DNA from: Lineus longissimus
Taxonomy: Eukaryota > Nemertea > Pilidiophora > Heteronemertea > Lineidae
Assembly (NCBI RefSeq): GCF_910592395.1
Contig: NC_088311.1
Location: forward strand, 10,172,501-10,236,500
Direction: 5' to 3'
DNA: 64,000 nt
Below, one piece after another: positions 30,926-42,018 of this stretch. Within the stretch, counting starts at the first letter, position 1. Every line of letters begins with the position of its first letter. A program made the position numbers and the translations under genes. The notes beneath the pieces are model-generated. The model was not told the origin of the DNA. It ran no database searches and saw nothing but the letters and a program-made list of their open reading frames with translations.

Positions 30926-32232
30926 ATGCCCCCACAGAAAAAGAGCGCTCGTGTTGGGAAGGCCAAGACGAAAAGCAAGAGGCAGCAGCCATATGAGCCG
31001 GTGGCAGGTTCCAGCACCGGTAACAAGACGCCCGCCCAAGCGGATTCAACGATGACGTCGTTCAAGACGGAGATGCGGTCTCTAATGCGGGAGATGTTAA
31101 CAGAGGTAAGGGCTGCGCGTCAACCAGACGCCTCGATCCCAGGCAGCGCCACCAATAGCAGTTCGGGGGGGTCTCAGGCCACCCCAAACTTGGCCACTCA
31201 GGAACAATCTCTCCGCTCTGCCACTGGTGGGTCTCAGGTCCCCCAGTTCGACTCAAACTTGGCCACTCAGGAACAATCTCTCCGTTCTGTCACTGGCGGG
31301 TCTCAGGTCCCCCAGCCCGACTCGCAGCAGCCGATATCGCAGGCGACGGCTGTTGGTGGATCTCAGGTCAACCAACACCAGCCAACAAGAGCTTGTGCAT
31401 CCGCATCCCAAGGAGCACATCCAGGAGGAATTCAAGGCGCTGGTCCATCTCATGCGGATCAAGCGACCTCTTTTAGCCAATTATTGTCAGGTGCGGCACC
31501 TGCAGGCTTATCGTCGCTGTCCGGAAGGGATCGCAATGGTTGCTTGTTTCAAAGGCTTGGCCTTTGCATTTTGGCGTTTCGGATTCTACGAAACAGAAAG
31601 TGTGGGAAAACAAATTCGTCCCATTTAACGTCTTTTTGAAATCATCCATGGATTTAAGAGCCACGGCGCCTTCTTCCGGTGGCAGCGACGATGAATCGGA
31701 TATTGTATCCGTCACTAAAGCCAAGCCATTGACCTTAATGCAATGGCTCTCGGCTTTTGACAAATTTGCATCGGTTTACTCATTGAAATACCCAGGTGAG
31801 ACGCAGTCTCTGATAAGGTATTCCGTAGCGATCAAAGAATTGCATGCGGGTGGTGGGGATTGGCGGTATTACGATGAATGTTTCCGCCGTTGGAGGGAGG
31901 TGGAGCCCATTGATTGGCACGATATCTTACACGTGCCAATGCTGAAGGCTATCGGCCGCGGTAAAGCACAATCCGTACCTGCTTCCGATAAAAAGCCTAA
32001 GAAGCAGCCCTTTCGTGCCGGCGGCCAATCCAGGGGCTCCTCCTTCCCCAAGGGTTCCTGTTGGGCCTTCCATCGTTCAGGGAAATGCAAGGACCGTGCG
32101 GTTTGTCAGTTCACGCACCAATGCACCAAATGCCAAGGTGAACACCCCACGGTTCGATGCAAAGCTAAGTCCACTGATGGACACAAAAATTGCGACGGGA
32201 GAAAAGCTGGCTCTAAGTCAGCCAACCAATAA
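30926..32232 (+). CDS. Ngaro gag-like protein (frame change near 31530)
   Basis: ATG 30926 (MPPQKKSARVGKAKTKSKRQ) opens a basic, low-complexity N-terminal half containing two copies of NLATQEQSLRSxTGGSQVPQ (69-bp DNA duplication, 31188-31325). Between about 31500 and 31560 the family-like frame changes: SKAWPLHFGVSDSTKQKVWE and FVPFNVFL match the conserved gag block of DIRS-order elements. The protein ends with a Cys/His cluster (CWAFHRSGKCKD, CQFTHQCTKCQGEHPTVRC), probably nucleic-acid binding. Whether the frame change is decay or programmed shifting is unknown. Confidence 0.7.
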
Positions 32233-33826
32233 AGTAACACCGCCTCTCCCCACCCCCATTTGTGGTAAAACTTTGTGCGCGTATCTCAGAGGCTATGATC
32301 CAACAAAAGTTGCATATTTGCGTAAGGGATTTTCTACGGGGTTCCGCTTAAATTTTGAGGGAGATCCTATTTCATATATTTGTACAAACCCACCGACCGT
32401 ATCGGCACATAAGCAAGTTGTTGTTGAAAAGCTAAGAAAGGAGATCGAGGCGGGCCGGGTGGCCGGTCCTTTCGATTCGCCTCCTTTCTCAAATTTCCGT
32501 TCCTCACCGATTGGGGTTGTACCAAAAAAGGCACCGGGAGAGTTCCGTTTAATTCATAATTTGTCCGCCCCTCTCGGCAGTTCGGTCAATGAAGGTATTC
32601 CGGCAGAGGCCAAATCAGTTCACTACGCAACTATTTACGATGCTATTGACAAGATCAAACACCTTAACAACCCTGTATTTCTCGCTAAAACCGACATCAA
32701 GTCTGCATACCGTATCGTACCTATTCATCCTGATGACTACCCCCTCTTGGGTTTTTCTTTCGAGGGTAAATTTTACCACGATAAAGTTTTAGCTATGGGG
32801 TCGTCCAGTTCTTGTAAGATTTTTGAGGAAATCAGCTCGGCCATCGAGTGGATCGCCGTGGAAAGGCTCGGTATTCAGGCCATGGTTCACATCCGCGACG
32901 ATTTCTTGTTGGTAGTTGAGGGCTTTGACAGGTGCCAGTCTCAGCTTAACATATTTTTAAATTTTTGTGAAGAAGTTGGTATTCCGTTGGTCATAGACAA
33001 AACCTTTGGTCCGGATCGAGTCATGCCTTTTGTTGGCATTGTTCTGGACACACTTCGTTGGGAGGCGCGGTTACCGGATGACAAGGTCCAGAAGTGTTTG
33101 AATAGAATCGCGCTTTTTCAATCAAAACGAACTGTGCAATTAGTACAACTACAGTCTGTTATCGGCCTTCTCAATTTCGCATGCCTCGTTATTCCCTCTG
33201 GTAGAGCCTTTTTAAGGCGGTTACAGGATTTAACTATTGGCTTCTCCAATCCAATGCACCATATTCATCTTAACTTAGAAGCTAAAGCAGATCTGCGGGT
33301 ATGGGAAACATTTCTCAAGCAGATTAACGGCGTATCCTTCTTCCGCACGGACGCATGGGCGTCCAGTAACACCCTTCGCCTGCATACCGACACGGCAGGT
33401 AGCCTTGGTTTCGCGGCTATATTCGGTGCCCACTGGGTTTATGGGGCTTGGCCCCTTAAGTGGAAACATTTTCATATTACTTTTTTAGAATTCTACCCAA
33501 TTGTTGCAGCTTTATATGTGTGGGGCCATTTGTGGCAAAACAACAATATTTTGTTTATGTGCGACAATGAAGCTGTTGTTCATATTATTAACAAGCAAAC
33601 CTCTAAGAATAAGCGGGTTATGGTTTTAGTACACATGCTAGTACTGCGGTATTTACAATTAAATGTTCAATTCAAAGCTAAGCACGTGCCTGGAAAGCTC
33701 AATACAGTACCCGATTTGATCTCACGCTTTCAGGTGGATGCTGCGCGCAGGTGGGCGCCATGGTTGGACGAGACCAACACTGCAATTCCAGCGGAAGTAT
33801 CCCCAGAGCGGTTGGAGATTCCTTAA
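32015..33826 (+). CDS. Ngaro reverse transcriptase-RNase H
   Basis: The open frame overlaps the end of gag in another frame; the true start is uncertain because the first about 80 codons are shadow of the gag Cys/His region. RT blocks are IGVVPKKAPGEFRLIHNLSA, FLAKTDIKSAYRIVPIHP (first catalytic Asp), LAMGSSSSCKIFEE, and MVHIRDDFLLV, where the usual Y/F-x-DD is IRDD with both Asp kept. RNase H follows with LHTDTAG, EFYPIVAAL, MCDNEAVV and a final HVPGKLNTVPDLISR. This is the DIRS-order RT type. The frame is undisrupted. Confidence 0.92.
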   Translation: MPAANPGAPPSPRVPVGPSIVQGNARTVRFVSSRTNAPNAKVNTPRFDAKLSPLMDTKIATGEKLALSQPTNKVTPPLPTPICGKTLCAYLRGYDPTKVAYLRKGFSTGFRLNFEGDPISYICTNPPTVSAHKQVVVEKLRKEIEAGRVAGPFDSPPFSNFRSSPIGVVPKKAPGEFRLIHNLSAPLGSSVNEGIPAEAKSVHYATIYDAIDKIKHLNNPVFLAKTDIKSAYRIVPIHPDDYPLLGFSFEGKFYHDKVLAMGSSSSCKIFEEISSAIEWIAVERLGIQAMVHIRDDFLLVVEGFDRCQSQLNIFLNFCEEVGIPLVIDKTFGPDRVMPFVGIVLDTLRWEARLPDDKVQKCLNRIALFQSKRTVQLVQLQSVIGLLNFACLVIPSGRAFLRRLQDLTIGFSNPMHHIHLNLEAKADLRVWETFLKQINGVSFFRTDAWASSNTLRLHTDTAGSLGFAAIFGAHWVYGAWPLKWKHFHITFLEFYPIVAALYVWGHLWQNNNILFMCDNEAVVHIINKQTSKNKRVMVLVHMLVLRYLQLNVQFKAKHVPGKLNTVPDLISRFQVDAARRWAPWLDETNTAIPAEVSPERLEIP

Positions 33827-34701
33827 ATCAGCTAACCGGTGCCGTGCTTTCTGATGCGTCTTTGCAAGGGTACAGTAGGGCTTGGACAGTGTACACTAAT
33901 TTCCGCAGGGAAACTATACCTGGCTCCAATCTCATTCCATGCACTGTCTCAGACACCACATTGTTTATTGCTTATCTGTTTTCAAAGGGGTACGCACCAG
34001 CAACCATCGCCACTTATGTCTCTTCCGTTTGTTTTGTAATGAAATGGTTCGGTCACCCCGACCCCTCCTCCAATTTCGTCGTTAAAAAATTGCTTGGTGC
34101 GACTCAACAATTGAAGTCGAAGGCTGACATTCGTCTGCCCATTACGAGCGAGATATTGGTTCGGTTGTTGGGAGCGTTACCAATCACATGTCCACCACTG
34201 TACCAGCATACTATGTTTGCGGCCATGTTTCAACTTGCTTTTGCAGCTTTTATGCGTATTGGCGAAATTTCCCCCAAAAGTGTAGCTGATAGCGATAAAC
34301 CACTCCAGCTAGGAGATCTCACCGGGTCCGAGACCGAGATTATTGTTTCAGTTGTCCGCTTTAAGTCAAGTAAAACGCAGGGCCCACAATTCATTTGCGT
34401 CAGGCAAGGGTCATCGCCTTGCCCTGTGGCTGCCGTCAAATCCTATCTAAATTTACGTGGGTCTCAGCCGGGCCCTCTTTTCATCCATCAATCAGGCCGC
34501 CCAGTTCTTCGTGCTGAGTTTGATCGAGTTTTAAAAACAGTTTTGATCTTCTGTAATCTTGACACGACCCGCTTTAAGGGTCACAGTTTTAGGATTGGGG
34601 CCGCCTGTGAAGCTGCCCGTCAAGGCAAATCAGACGCTCAGATTCGTCTACTTGGTAGATGGGCGTCGGATGCTTTTCGTAAATATATTCGCATCAATTA
34701 G
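33760..34701 (+). CDS. Ngaro tyrosine recombinase
   Basis: Overlaps the RT 3' end by 67 bp in another frame; several start codons are possible and ATG 33760 is the first. The N-terminal SAM-like region (SLQGYSRAWTVYTNF, YAPATIATYVSSV) is followed by the catalytic domain: FAAFMRIGEI (first Arg), FKGHSFRIGAA (His-x-x-Arg) and LGRWASDAFRKYIRI (nucleophilic Tyr). It would integrate circular cDNA without a target duplication, as in other YR retrotransposons. All expected R-H-R-Y residues are present. Confidence 0.93.
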   Translation: MVGRDQHCNSSGSIPRAVGDSLNQLTGAVLSDASLQGYSRAWTVYTNFRRETIPGSNLIPCTVSDTTLFIAYLFSKGYAPATIATYVSSVCFVMKWFGHPDPSSNFVVKKLLGATQQLKSKADIRLPITSEILVRLLGALPITCPPLYQHTMFAAMFQLAFAAFMRIGEISPKSVADSDKPLQLGDLTGSETEIIVSVVRFKSSKTQGPQFICVRQGSSPCPVAAVKSYLNLRGSQPGPLFIHQSGRPVLRAEFDRVLKTVLIFCNLDTTRFKGHSFRIGAACEAARQGKSDAQIRLLGRWASDAFRKYIRIN

Positions 34702-34921
34702 GACCCGGGTTCTAAAAGGGAGCAGTCTCAGGCTGCGCCTTCCGCGCTGCTATATTTTCATTGCCAGTAAGTTGTGTACTTCTGGTGCATTCTTTTAATT
34801 ACATGTATTATATTTAGGTGGCCTTCGGTAGAGGTGTCGGATATGCTCGACATGATCGCTAGTTTCTTCTTTCTCCCTGCTATGGGGTCGCGGCTTACCG
34901 CGTTTTTTGGGGTCTACCCCT

Positions 34922-35302
34922 TGCAGGGTTTCTTTGTGACTTTTAGGTTTCATAGTCACATTTTGGATTGTTGCAGGTCACGTGATTTTTTGCAGTGCCA
35001 AATTCCGGTCACGTGACATAGCGCTTCGTCTGGGAAACCAGAATTTTTAAATGACGTCATTGAGTTGACGTCACCTCTTTTCATGGTGAAGCCCTGTTGA
35101 GCGCGTGCGCGAGGTTTTGCACTGAGCTTATATGATGTCATGACAAGGTGTCATGCCTTTGCATTCGTGCCTGCGTGTACATAGTATTTGTTGGGGGATA
35201 CCCCCTTTTCTGATCATGTCGGGCATGTCCGCCAAATAATAAATTTGGCCATTAATTAATTAAACACTGCGCTTGTGTTATTCATTCGGGTGACGTCATA
35301 AA
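34922..35302 (+). repeat. Ngaro split direct repeat B1
   Basis: 381 bp from TGCAGGGTTTCTTTGTGACT to GGGTGACGTCATAAA; includes several TGACGTCA or near matches and two GGTCACGTGA words. Pairs with B2. Confidence 0.9.
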
Positions 35303-35312
35303 TGCCCTTTAT

Positions 35313-35457
35313 GAAAACAGAAGGGTGGCATAAATGTTTTATGATGCTTAGCCGGATGTCTTGCGCATGTGTTGTTATGCTAATTGAGGCGGGGTGCAGT
35401 GGCGCATTCGATCACGTGCAGCTAGCCTCTTCGTTTTTGCACGGAAAGAAAAGAGAA
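35313..35457 (+). repeat. Ngaro split direct repeat A2
   Basis: 145 bp matching A1, placed between B1 and B2 as the split-repeat model requires. Confidence 0.9.
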
Positions 35458-35531
35458 TACGTTTTTTCTCAGCCTCCTCCTCCGCTCCGCCTCCAGAACC
35501 ATGATGAAAAATTGTATTATTACGTGTCTTT

Positions 35532-35913
35532 CTGCAGGGTTTCTTTGTGACTTTTATGTTTCATAGTCACATTTTGGTTTGTTGCAGGTCACGTGATTTT
35601 TTGCAGTGCCAAATTCCGGTCACGTGACATAGGGCTTCGTCTGGGAAACCAGAATTTTTAAATGACGTCATTGAGTTGACGTCACCTCTTTTCATGGTGA
35701 AGCCCAGTTTAGCGCGTGCGCGAGGTTATGCACTGAGCTTATATGATGTCATGACAAGGTGTCATGTCTTTGCATTCGTGCCTGCGTGTACATAGTATTT
35801 GTTGGGGGATACCCCCTTTTCTGATCATGTCGGGCATGTTGGCCAAATAATAAATTTGGCCATTAATTAATTAAACACTGCGTTTGTGTTATTCATTCGG
35901 GTGACGTCATAAA
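35532..35913 (+). repeat. Ngaro split direct repeat B2
   Basis: 382 bp matching B1; ends at GTGACGTCATAAA, the right edge of the element. Confidence 0.9.
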
Positions 35914-36290
35914 CATCTTTTAACGTGCAAATTTGGGATTTATCTCAATTAATCGTAAGTTTATTTAATCACTCCTTAGCATGTGGCTCGAACTACGGTG
36001 TTTTAAGTTATATTCAGTGCGATCTCTGCCAGGAAACAAAGGCTTTGTATCGGGTTGCTTGGTGATCTTTGGGATAGTGAATGTTTGGTTGTTTAATTCT
36101 GAGATCTTGGGGTGTTTTCTCAGTGCTAGTTATGTTGTTGTTACAAGGTATGACACATCCTGTTAATCAAAGAAATACATCAAGTGGTCTTGTGAACTAT
36201 CATGGTGAAGCTGCATGGTAAACAGGAAATATTGGGAACACCTATCATATAACAGTGAGCTTGGGACCATTCACGTTCATTGAAGTAACC

Positions 36291-37753
36291 ATGGCTAATA
36301 GTCAACTAAAACCATATACTCGCCCTCCAAGGTTCAAAATCGACATACCAGGAGATGACACTTTCAAAACGTTGATCCTTTCGAAAATTGCAAAAGTTAG
36401 GTACTACTTGAGAATGAAACTTGGCAGTTGTGTGACAAATGCAACTGTCATGGAGAACATCCTTGACTTTTGGGACAAGAACCACCAGGTGGAATCTGGG
36501 ACAGACGAATACTGGGCAGGAATGAATATGTACATGGCCACACCGAATGATTGAGAATACAGACCAGAGGAATTTCGTGGTGTCTGATTTTTCCTTTGAC
36601 AAAATGCTTCAAGTCGCAGAGCAGCATGGAAGGCATTGTACATCCGACCTTTCGGTGATAAACACAATTTATCGTGGACATTGCGTCATCAAAAAGCTTT
36701 GGTGTTAGAGACATAAAGCTAGACACAACTACAGCTGGGCATCTTCACCATATTTACCAAATGGGGAGTTTCTTTGCAACACACGGATTGGACATGGATA
36801 CTTTGCAAGTGGAATACTTCCGGTGCAGTACAGAAGATTTACAGAAGCTGCTGGGATAGGGACTATCTCAAAACAAAAACAAAAAGCTCTTTTTGAGGAT
36901 TACAAGCCATATGTGAAAGAGGAGTACAAGGCATCAACCCTCAAAGCCCTCAATGAGGAAAAACAGCGCTATCCAGAAGGGGAAGGGATTGAAATCGAAA
37001 CAGATGCAAGGCATGGCTGGAGAAAAAATGCCAAGGACTCCAGCATTGCGTGCCTTGGTGACAAAAAATAGGAACTGTTCGACTCTATGAATATTTCGAT
37101 TCCACGGGAACAAAATCAAAATCCACAGCCATGACCGAAACCTTTCAATCAATAAATACTTGCGGGTGCATCAAAAAGACACTAAAAACCAGAATGACGT
37201 GTGGCATGGAGTCAAGGGGGCAAGTGAGGCGGTCCTTGAAGTTGGGGAAGGTGCAAAGAAGAGACAAGGTGCCACATGGCACGAGCAGCTTCATGACAAA
37301 GCTCAGCCAGTTGCCACCCACATACACTGGGCAGTTCAGAATTGTGACGGAAACCCTGACTACATCAGGAACTCCTTGGATAATGTGGTGAAACACTACA
37401 GTAATGACCACAGAATGAGAAAGTGTGCCAAAATATCGCGATGCAAAAAGGACAGGAAATATAAACCTTTCCGTGTTGTCATCACAAACAAAAAAGCTCT
37501 TCTCCAAACAGCCATTGAGAACAATGTGATTTATAATCACCCAGAGGATTATGTGCTTGGGAGGACAACCTACCACACAGAGTCATTCAACAACGTCTTT
37601 AATATATTCACTGACAAACGGATATCAATGGGCAGTGACAATTACCAAATGCGAGCCAACCAAGCAGTAGTTCACTGGAATGAAAATGTGGACCGTGACG
37701 TAACTTCTGTGTGGACCAGCGAGGCCACTGGAAGTTCGCAAAGACAACGAACA
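36291..37753 (+). pseudogene. Transposase-like protein of a multicopy invertebrate family, decayed, 3' end replaced
   Basis: ATG 36291 in good context (ACCATGG) begins MANSQLKPYTRPPRFKIDIP. The frame breaks after about 90 codons and resumes in others: DIKLDTTTAGHLHHIYQ, EYFRCSTEDLQKLLG, then GIEIETDARHGWRKNAKDSS, HDRNLSINKYL, QNDVWHGVKG, ATHIHWAVQNCDGNP, TTYHTESFNNVFNIFTDKRI and VVHWNENVDRDVTSVW. The TDARHG, HDRN and ESFNN blocks look like a D-D-E catalytic set. At least three frame changes make it inactive. The last frame (37160-37906) runs straight into the 1.1-kb repeat, which supplies the final 51 codons. Confidence 0.65.
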
Positions 37754-38806
37754 AATGAAATGGCCAGGGCCATTGTGCTCACCTCATGTGGTGGAAAGAT
37801 GGATAAAGAGCATGGTATTGTGTCATGTAGTGTTAGGTTTGATGTAGGTCCAAGCAATTACAATTTCCCCAAAATGGCCAATTTACAGTACATTCGACCT
37901 CTGTGACCTTGAAAAGTAGGTCAAATCAAAGAAGACCCGGGTGACTCATTGAATGGTTGTTAGAATTAGATGTACCTATGATATAAAATTGGTGCCAATC
38001 GGGCAAGTCATTACTAGGAATATTAATGGCATTTTGAAGAATTTAGGATTTGGCCTCCTCCCTGGAGGCCAAATGGCAAATCAGATCGCACCAAACTTCG
38101 GTACCTGAGATCACCTGACCAAGGGGTACATGTGTACTTAATTTGTGATCAATAGTCATTGCAGTTAAGAAACGTGCCATAGTTACGGCCTGACGGCGAA
38201 TTTACGCCATTTGACCTCTGTGACCTTGACAAGAAGGTCAAATTAAAAACCTGTGTGACATATACTGTATGGTGGTTAGATGTACCCATGATATCAATTT
38301 GGTGGCAATCGGGCAAGAAGTTAAGGAATTATCACATTTTTAAGGTTTTTGGATTTTGCCCCCTGGTGGTCAAGTGGTGAATCATATTGGACCAAACTTC
38401 GGTCCCTGAGATCACCTGACTAAGGGGTAAATGTGTACCAAATTTGGTATCAATAGTCATTGCAGTTTAGAAACGTGCCATCGTTACATCCTAACGGCCA
38501 ATTTACACCATTTGACCTCTGTGACCTTGAAAAGGAGGTCAAATCAAAAACCCGGAGGATATATGATGCACCTTTGCTAGAAGTACCTACCATATTTTTT
38601 TCAAAATTTCCCGACTATTATTAAGGGAGATATTGCATGTTTTCATTTTTAACGTTTGGCCCCCTGGTGGCCAAACCATGAAACGAATCGGACCGAAACT
38701 TGGTCTCCAAGGTGTCATTACATAAGGGTACATGTGTACCAAGTTTCAACTCAATAGCTCTAACAGTTACGAAACGTGCCCCGCTAACGGACGACGGACG
38801 ACGACG

Positions 38807-38853
<47 letters not shown>

Positions 38854-38909
38854 ACGACGGACGCCACGGTATGGGATAAGCTCACCTCTGCTAAGAGGTG
38901 AGCTAAAAA
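37754..38909 (+). repeat. 1.1-kb interspersed repeat, copy 2
   Basis: Matches 766-1881 almost base for base. The half-site motifs lie at about 37894-37923, 38211-38240 and 38513-38541. The GAC run (38789-38862) is longer than in copy 1, which explains most of the length difference. Ends with the AGCTCACCTCT hairpin and an A-run. Confidence 0.88.
38789..38862. repeat. (GAC)n microsatellite
   Basis: GAC/GGAC trinucleotide run near the 3' end of the repeat; about 14 uninterrupted GAC units. Polymorphic length between the two repeat copies. Confidence 0.9.
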
Positions 38910-40681
38910 GAACAGAAAGGCAAACACTCATGTATACAGAAATAACATTTGGCAGCGGCTTATGGCAAACGTATACCACCAGTAACTTTTTGCCATCTCA
39001 TGATTTTTTGACAGTGAATTTGGAGCATCATTAGAATTTGTGTGCTGGTTACTATAACAACCTTCTTTGGGATTTATAATCAGGGAATAATATTGTTTTG
39101 TGTATTTTGTGTAACACGGAATTATAAGTTGAAAATGTGATAAAGCAAGTGGTTGATACATATTTGGAATATACGGAATACAAGCTTGATACAGAGGATG
39201 AAATCTGTTCACCATAACAGTATTGATGTGAGTCTGACATCTTCTGCATGCATCTCAATTCTCATCATGATTCATAATAAAACAATGGGTGATATGAATA
39301 AAGACTAGCAAAAGCTTTTGCTGAAAACTCCATGTACATTTAAACTAGGCCTTTCTTTTCAAAACTGAAGTAAAAGCATTTACTAGTCTTTATTCATATC
39401 ACCCAATGAGACCCGGCCTCAGTTCATCCACCGTCTCACACAAATACTTAAAGTTTTTTAGAAACATGCAAATTGAAATTAAGCCTTGTAAAACTCCCTT
39501 GGTTCCATTTTAATTTTTGTGGACAATAGCCTATACCCTTCAGACTGCAAGATCAAATCCAGTGAAACAAAACTATTATAAACTCCCCACATGTTAGTAT
39601 AACTGTTTACATTCTTAAAATAACCCAGCCATAGCAACACTCCATGAATATAGTATGCATAGCTCCTCCCAGCCTGCCAGTGTTCTCGCCAGGCCATTTA
39701 AACGGGGCGCTGGCGACGGTCGGCCAATAACAATCACCCGTAGCCTTGGCAACGAGGTCAAGGGAGTGGACAAAAGCGCACCTGTACGATCGGCTAGCGG
39801 CAGAGCAGGGGCGGTTGTTTTTAATTATGTCAAAAGAGTGCTTGCAGGTGTGCCGCAGGTGGATGATAATAGCTGTCGGCGTAAAATCAGCAGTCTCTTT
39901 CAATTGATATACAGGGTACAACGGGATCAAATGAGAAGAAGGCCGCGACAAATTTTTAATAAAGTAAACATTGTACATGTATAGAAGCGTCGATCATCAT
40001 CATGTCATCATGAAGAAGCATAGGGCTTGCGCAGTTGGTTACTGCGCATCCGCGGGCTGCAGGATGCGCAGTTGGCTACTGCGCATCTATATTTGGCACC
40101 CCTATCTGATTACAAAATACCATGTGCTTTGACGATGTCGGGGTCCGGGGAGCAAGCGGGGAGGGCAAGGGGATCAAAAACTTTTTTTGGAACCAGTGAA
40201 TTTTTTATTCGTACAACTTCACTTTTTTATCGTATAAACTGTCTTCAGGTGGTTATTTTATGTTGAGTGCCCGTACAAACACAACTTTTTATCTTTCCGT
40301 ATAATATAGTGTACCCGACCGTACCGCGGGGCACAAACATCGGAAAACGTACAAAATACGGTTGAAACGTACAAGTAAACAGCCCTACGCATGTAACGGT
40401 TTGAATACTAGTATTTACGTGGATACCCCGCCATGCGTCCCTCCCGCCGACCGACGTGACGCCACAAATTGCCGTGAAGCAAAATGTTTTGCCTACGATA
40501 CTAACGCTGCAATGTCGTTTTATGTCATCAGAATTAGGCCTGAAATTGCACCTCAGAGCATCTAGGTTTCAAAATTTTTCTGGGGGAGGACCGGGACCCC
40601 CGCCAAAAATGCACCTGCGGCGCATATAGGAGCTGGCCTCCGGCCAGCTGCGCCCCCTTTGATTGAAATCCTGGCGAGAAC
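38910..40681. other. Intergenic repeats, no gene seen
   Basis: Besides the MITE, GATGCGCAGTT-GGCT-ACTGCGCATC (40066-40089) forms a hairpin, repeated imperfectly at 40027-40051. Open frames of 65-125 codons on both strands (39607-39984) have no family resemblance. Confidence 0.35.
39287..39404. mobile_element. 118-bp MITE with Harbinger-like ends
   Basis: Near-perfect inverted repeat; each end begins GGGTGATATGAATAAAGACT. AAT is duplicated outside (39284-39286 and 39405-39407). The first six bases and the 3-bp A/T target match the Harbinger element at 23134, suggesting mobilisation by a related transposase. Confidence 0.8.
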
Positions 40682-41979
40682 ACTGAGGATTTGTGAATTT
40701 ATGCCAATTAGCGCCAGATTGATCACGTGCGTGACCACGTGCCATACGGGTGGCGCCCCCGATCAGACACTAGAATCTACCGCTAGCGGGTGTCATTTAA
40801 TCTCTAAATGTGGAACCGCCAACACCCTCAAGTTTTGGTTTAATTTCTTTGGTTCATTGTAGATGGAATTCTCCCGGTTTAAGAGGTTGGTGCCCAGGTG
40901 GCTGCGTTTACCTAGGGGGAGCTGCGCAAGGACTACAGTGAGGCAGCAAGGAAATACAATGCTTACCGTGGGAACAAGAAGTAAGTGGCTAAGAGGCAGG
41001 AGATGGTGCACAAGGAGGCCATGAATCGTTGCAAGGTGGTGCACTGGATGCTCATGACCATTTCACCCTTCTTGGCCAGTACGAGATGCAGTTTGGTGCA
41101 TTTGTGGGCCGTACATTTCACTGGATGTGCGAAAACTGCATCGGATACTGTGGCTATGTGGTTCAAAGTATGGACAAGGAGGTGGAATCTCCCAACACTC
41201 CACTCTCTCAAAGCAAGTTTCGGTTCAAGGAGTACGTGAAGTAATTATTTCAACGTTCCATTTCAGTCCTACTACCTGAAGCTTTGAAGGTGACACTGCC
41301 AGAGGCTAGCAAGAATTGGGTGTCCCGGCACTCTTCAAACTGTCTCACACTGGTAAAGCTGAGCTTGACATGGCCAAGGTCGACCACCTTTGGTTTTACC
41401 CACCCCAGCCCACTCTGATCAACACACGTCTGCCTCGTGTCGACCGCTACTTTGCCACACGTCTACTCCTTTGGATGCCGAGGAAGCTGTGGCGCGTAAA
41501 GATCCTTTGTCCATCGTGCAAGTCCGAGATGACTGGAGCCGGTATCTACAGCAAGATGAGGATAGTCTTTGACATCGATAGTAGTTACATACTTGCAGGA
41601 GAGTATCTTGAGTGCGGCAAGTGTTCAAAGAGGCTCATCTCGTGGAGCTGGCCGATCGTTTCTCAATTGAGTTTGGCCCATCAGTCACAGTTTCCTATCG
41701 TCCTGACCTATCGATATCCAATCCACAAGCGTGTCGTGACTCTGCTGCGACAGCGTGGACTTAGAAACAGCACCACTCAGTTAGCCAAGAAAATGGATGA
41801 GCAACACGAGGAGTTTTGGTTGAAAAGGACTCTCCAGTACAGACTGATGCCAAGGCCTTTGTGGATGCAACTTCCAGTGCCCTTATCGAGATGAGAGATG
41901 TTCAGTCGAGGATTGAGTTTAAAGCAGCAGTGACCAATACGTTCGGGCAGGTTTTAAAGATGGCCTCGACAAAGAAGGT
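40682..41979 (+). pseudogene. DUF6729-like gene, second locus, N-terminal and central part, disrupted
   Basis: The 5' region matches 19431-19957. From ATG 40864 (MEFSRFKRLVPRW) a frame change follows at about 40915. In the next frame comes QYEMQFGAFVGRTFHWMCEN to SKFRFKEYVK (TAA 41242-41244), then the central domain: VDHLWFYPPQP, RVDRYFATRLLLWMPRKLW, CPSCKSEM, ECGKCSKRL, SQFPIVLTYRYPIHKRVV and QRGLRNSTTQLAKKM. A frame change near 41845 leads into FGQVLKMASTKK and a donor at 41979. It is a diverged paralogue of 17373-18159, not a recent copy. Confidence 0.65.
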
Positions 41980-42018
41980 AAGGCTCTTTTAGAATATTTT
42001 AAAAAGCACAAATAATCG

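Larger units (their letters stand above)
29760..35913 (+). mobile_element. Ngaro/DIRS-type tyrosine-recombinase retrotransposon
   Basis: The split direct repeats typical of the group are present: A1 (29760-29905), then the ORFs, B1 (34922-35302), A2 (35313-35457) and B2 (35532-35913). A1/A2 and B1/B2 are each over 90% alike by eye. The internal order gag-like, RT-RNase H, tyrosine recombinase fits Ngaro. No methyltransferase domain, which true DIRS1-type elements have, is seen. The gag region needs a frame change; RT and recombinase are open. Confidence 0.92.

Noticed and set aside
38732-39034. ORF with a poly-Asp tract
   Set aside because: It is the (GAC)n microsatellite at the end of the repeat.
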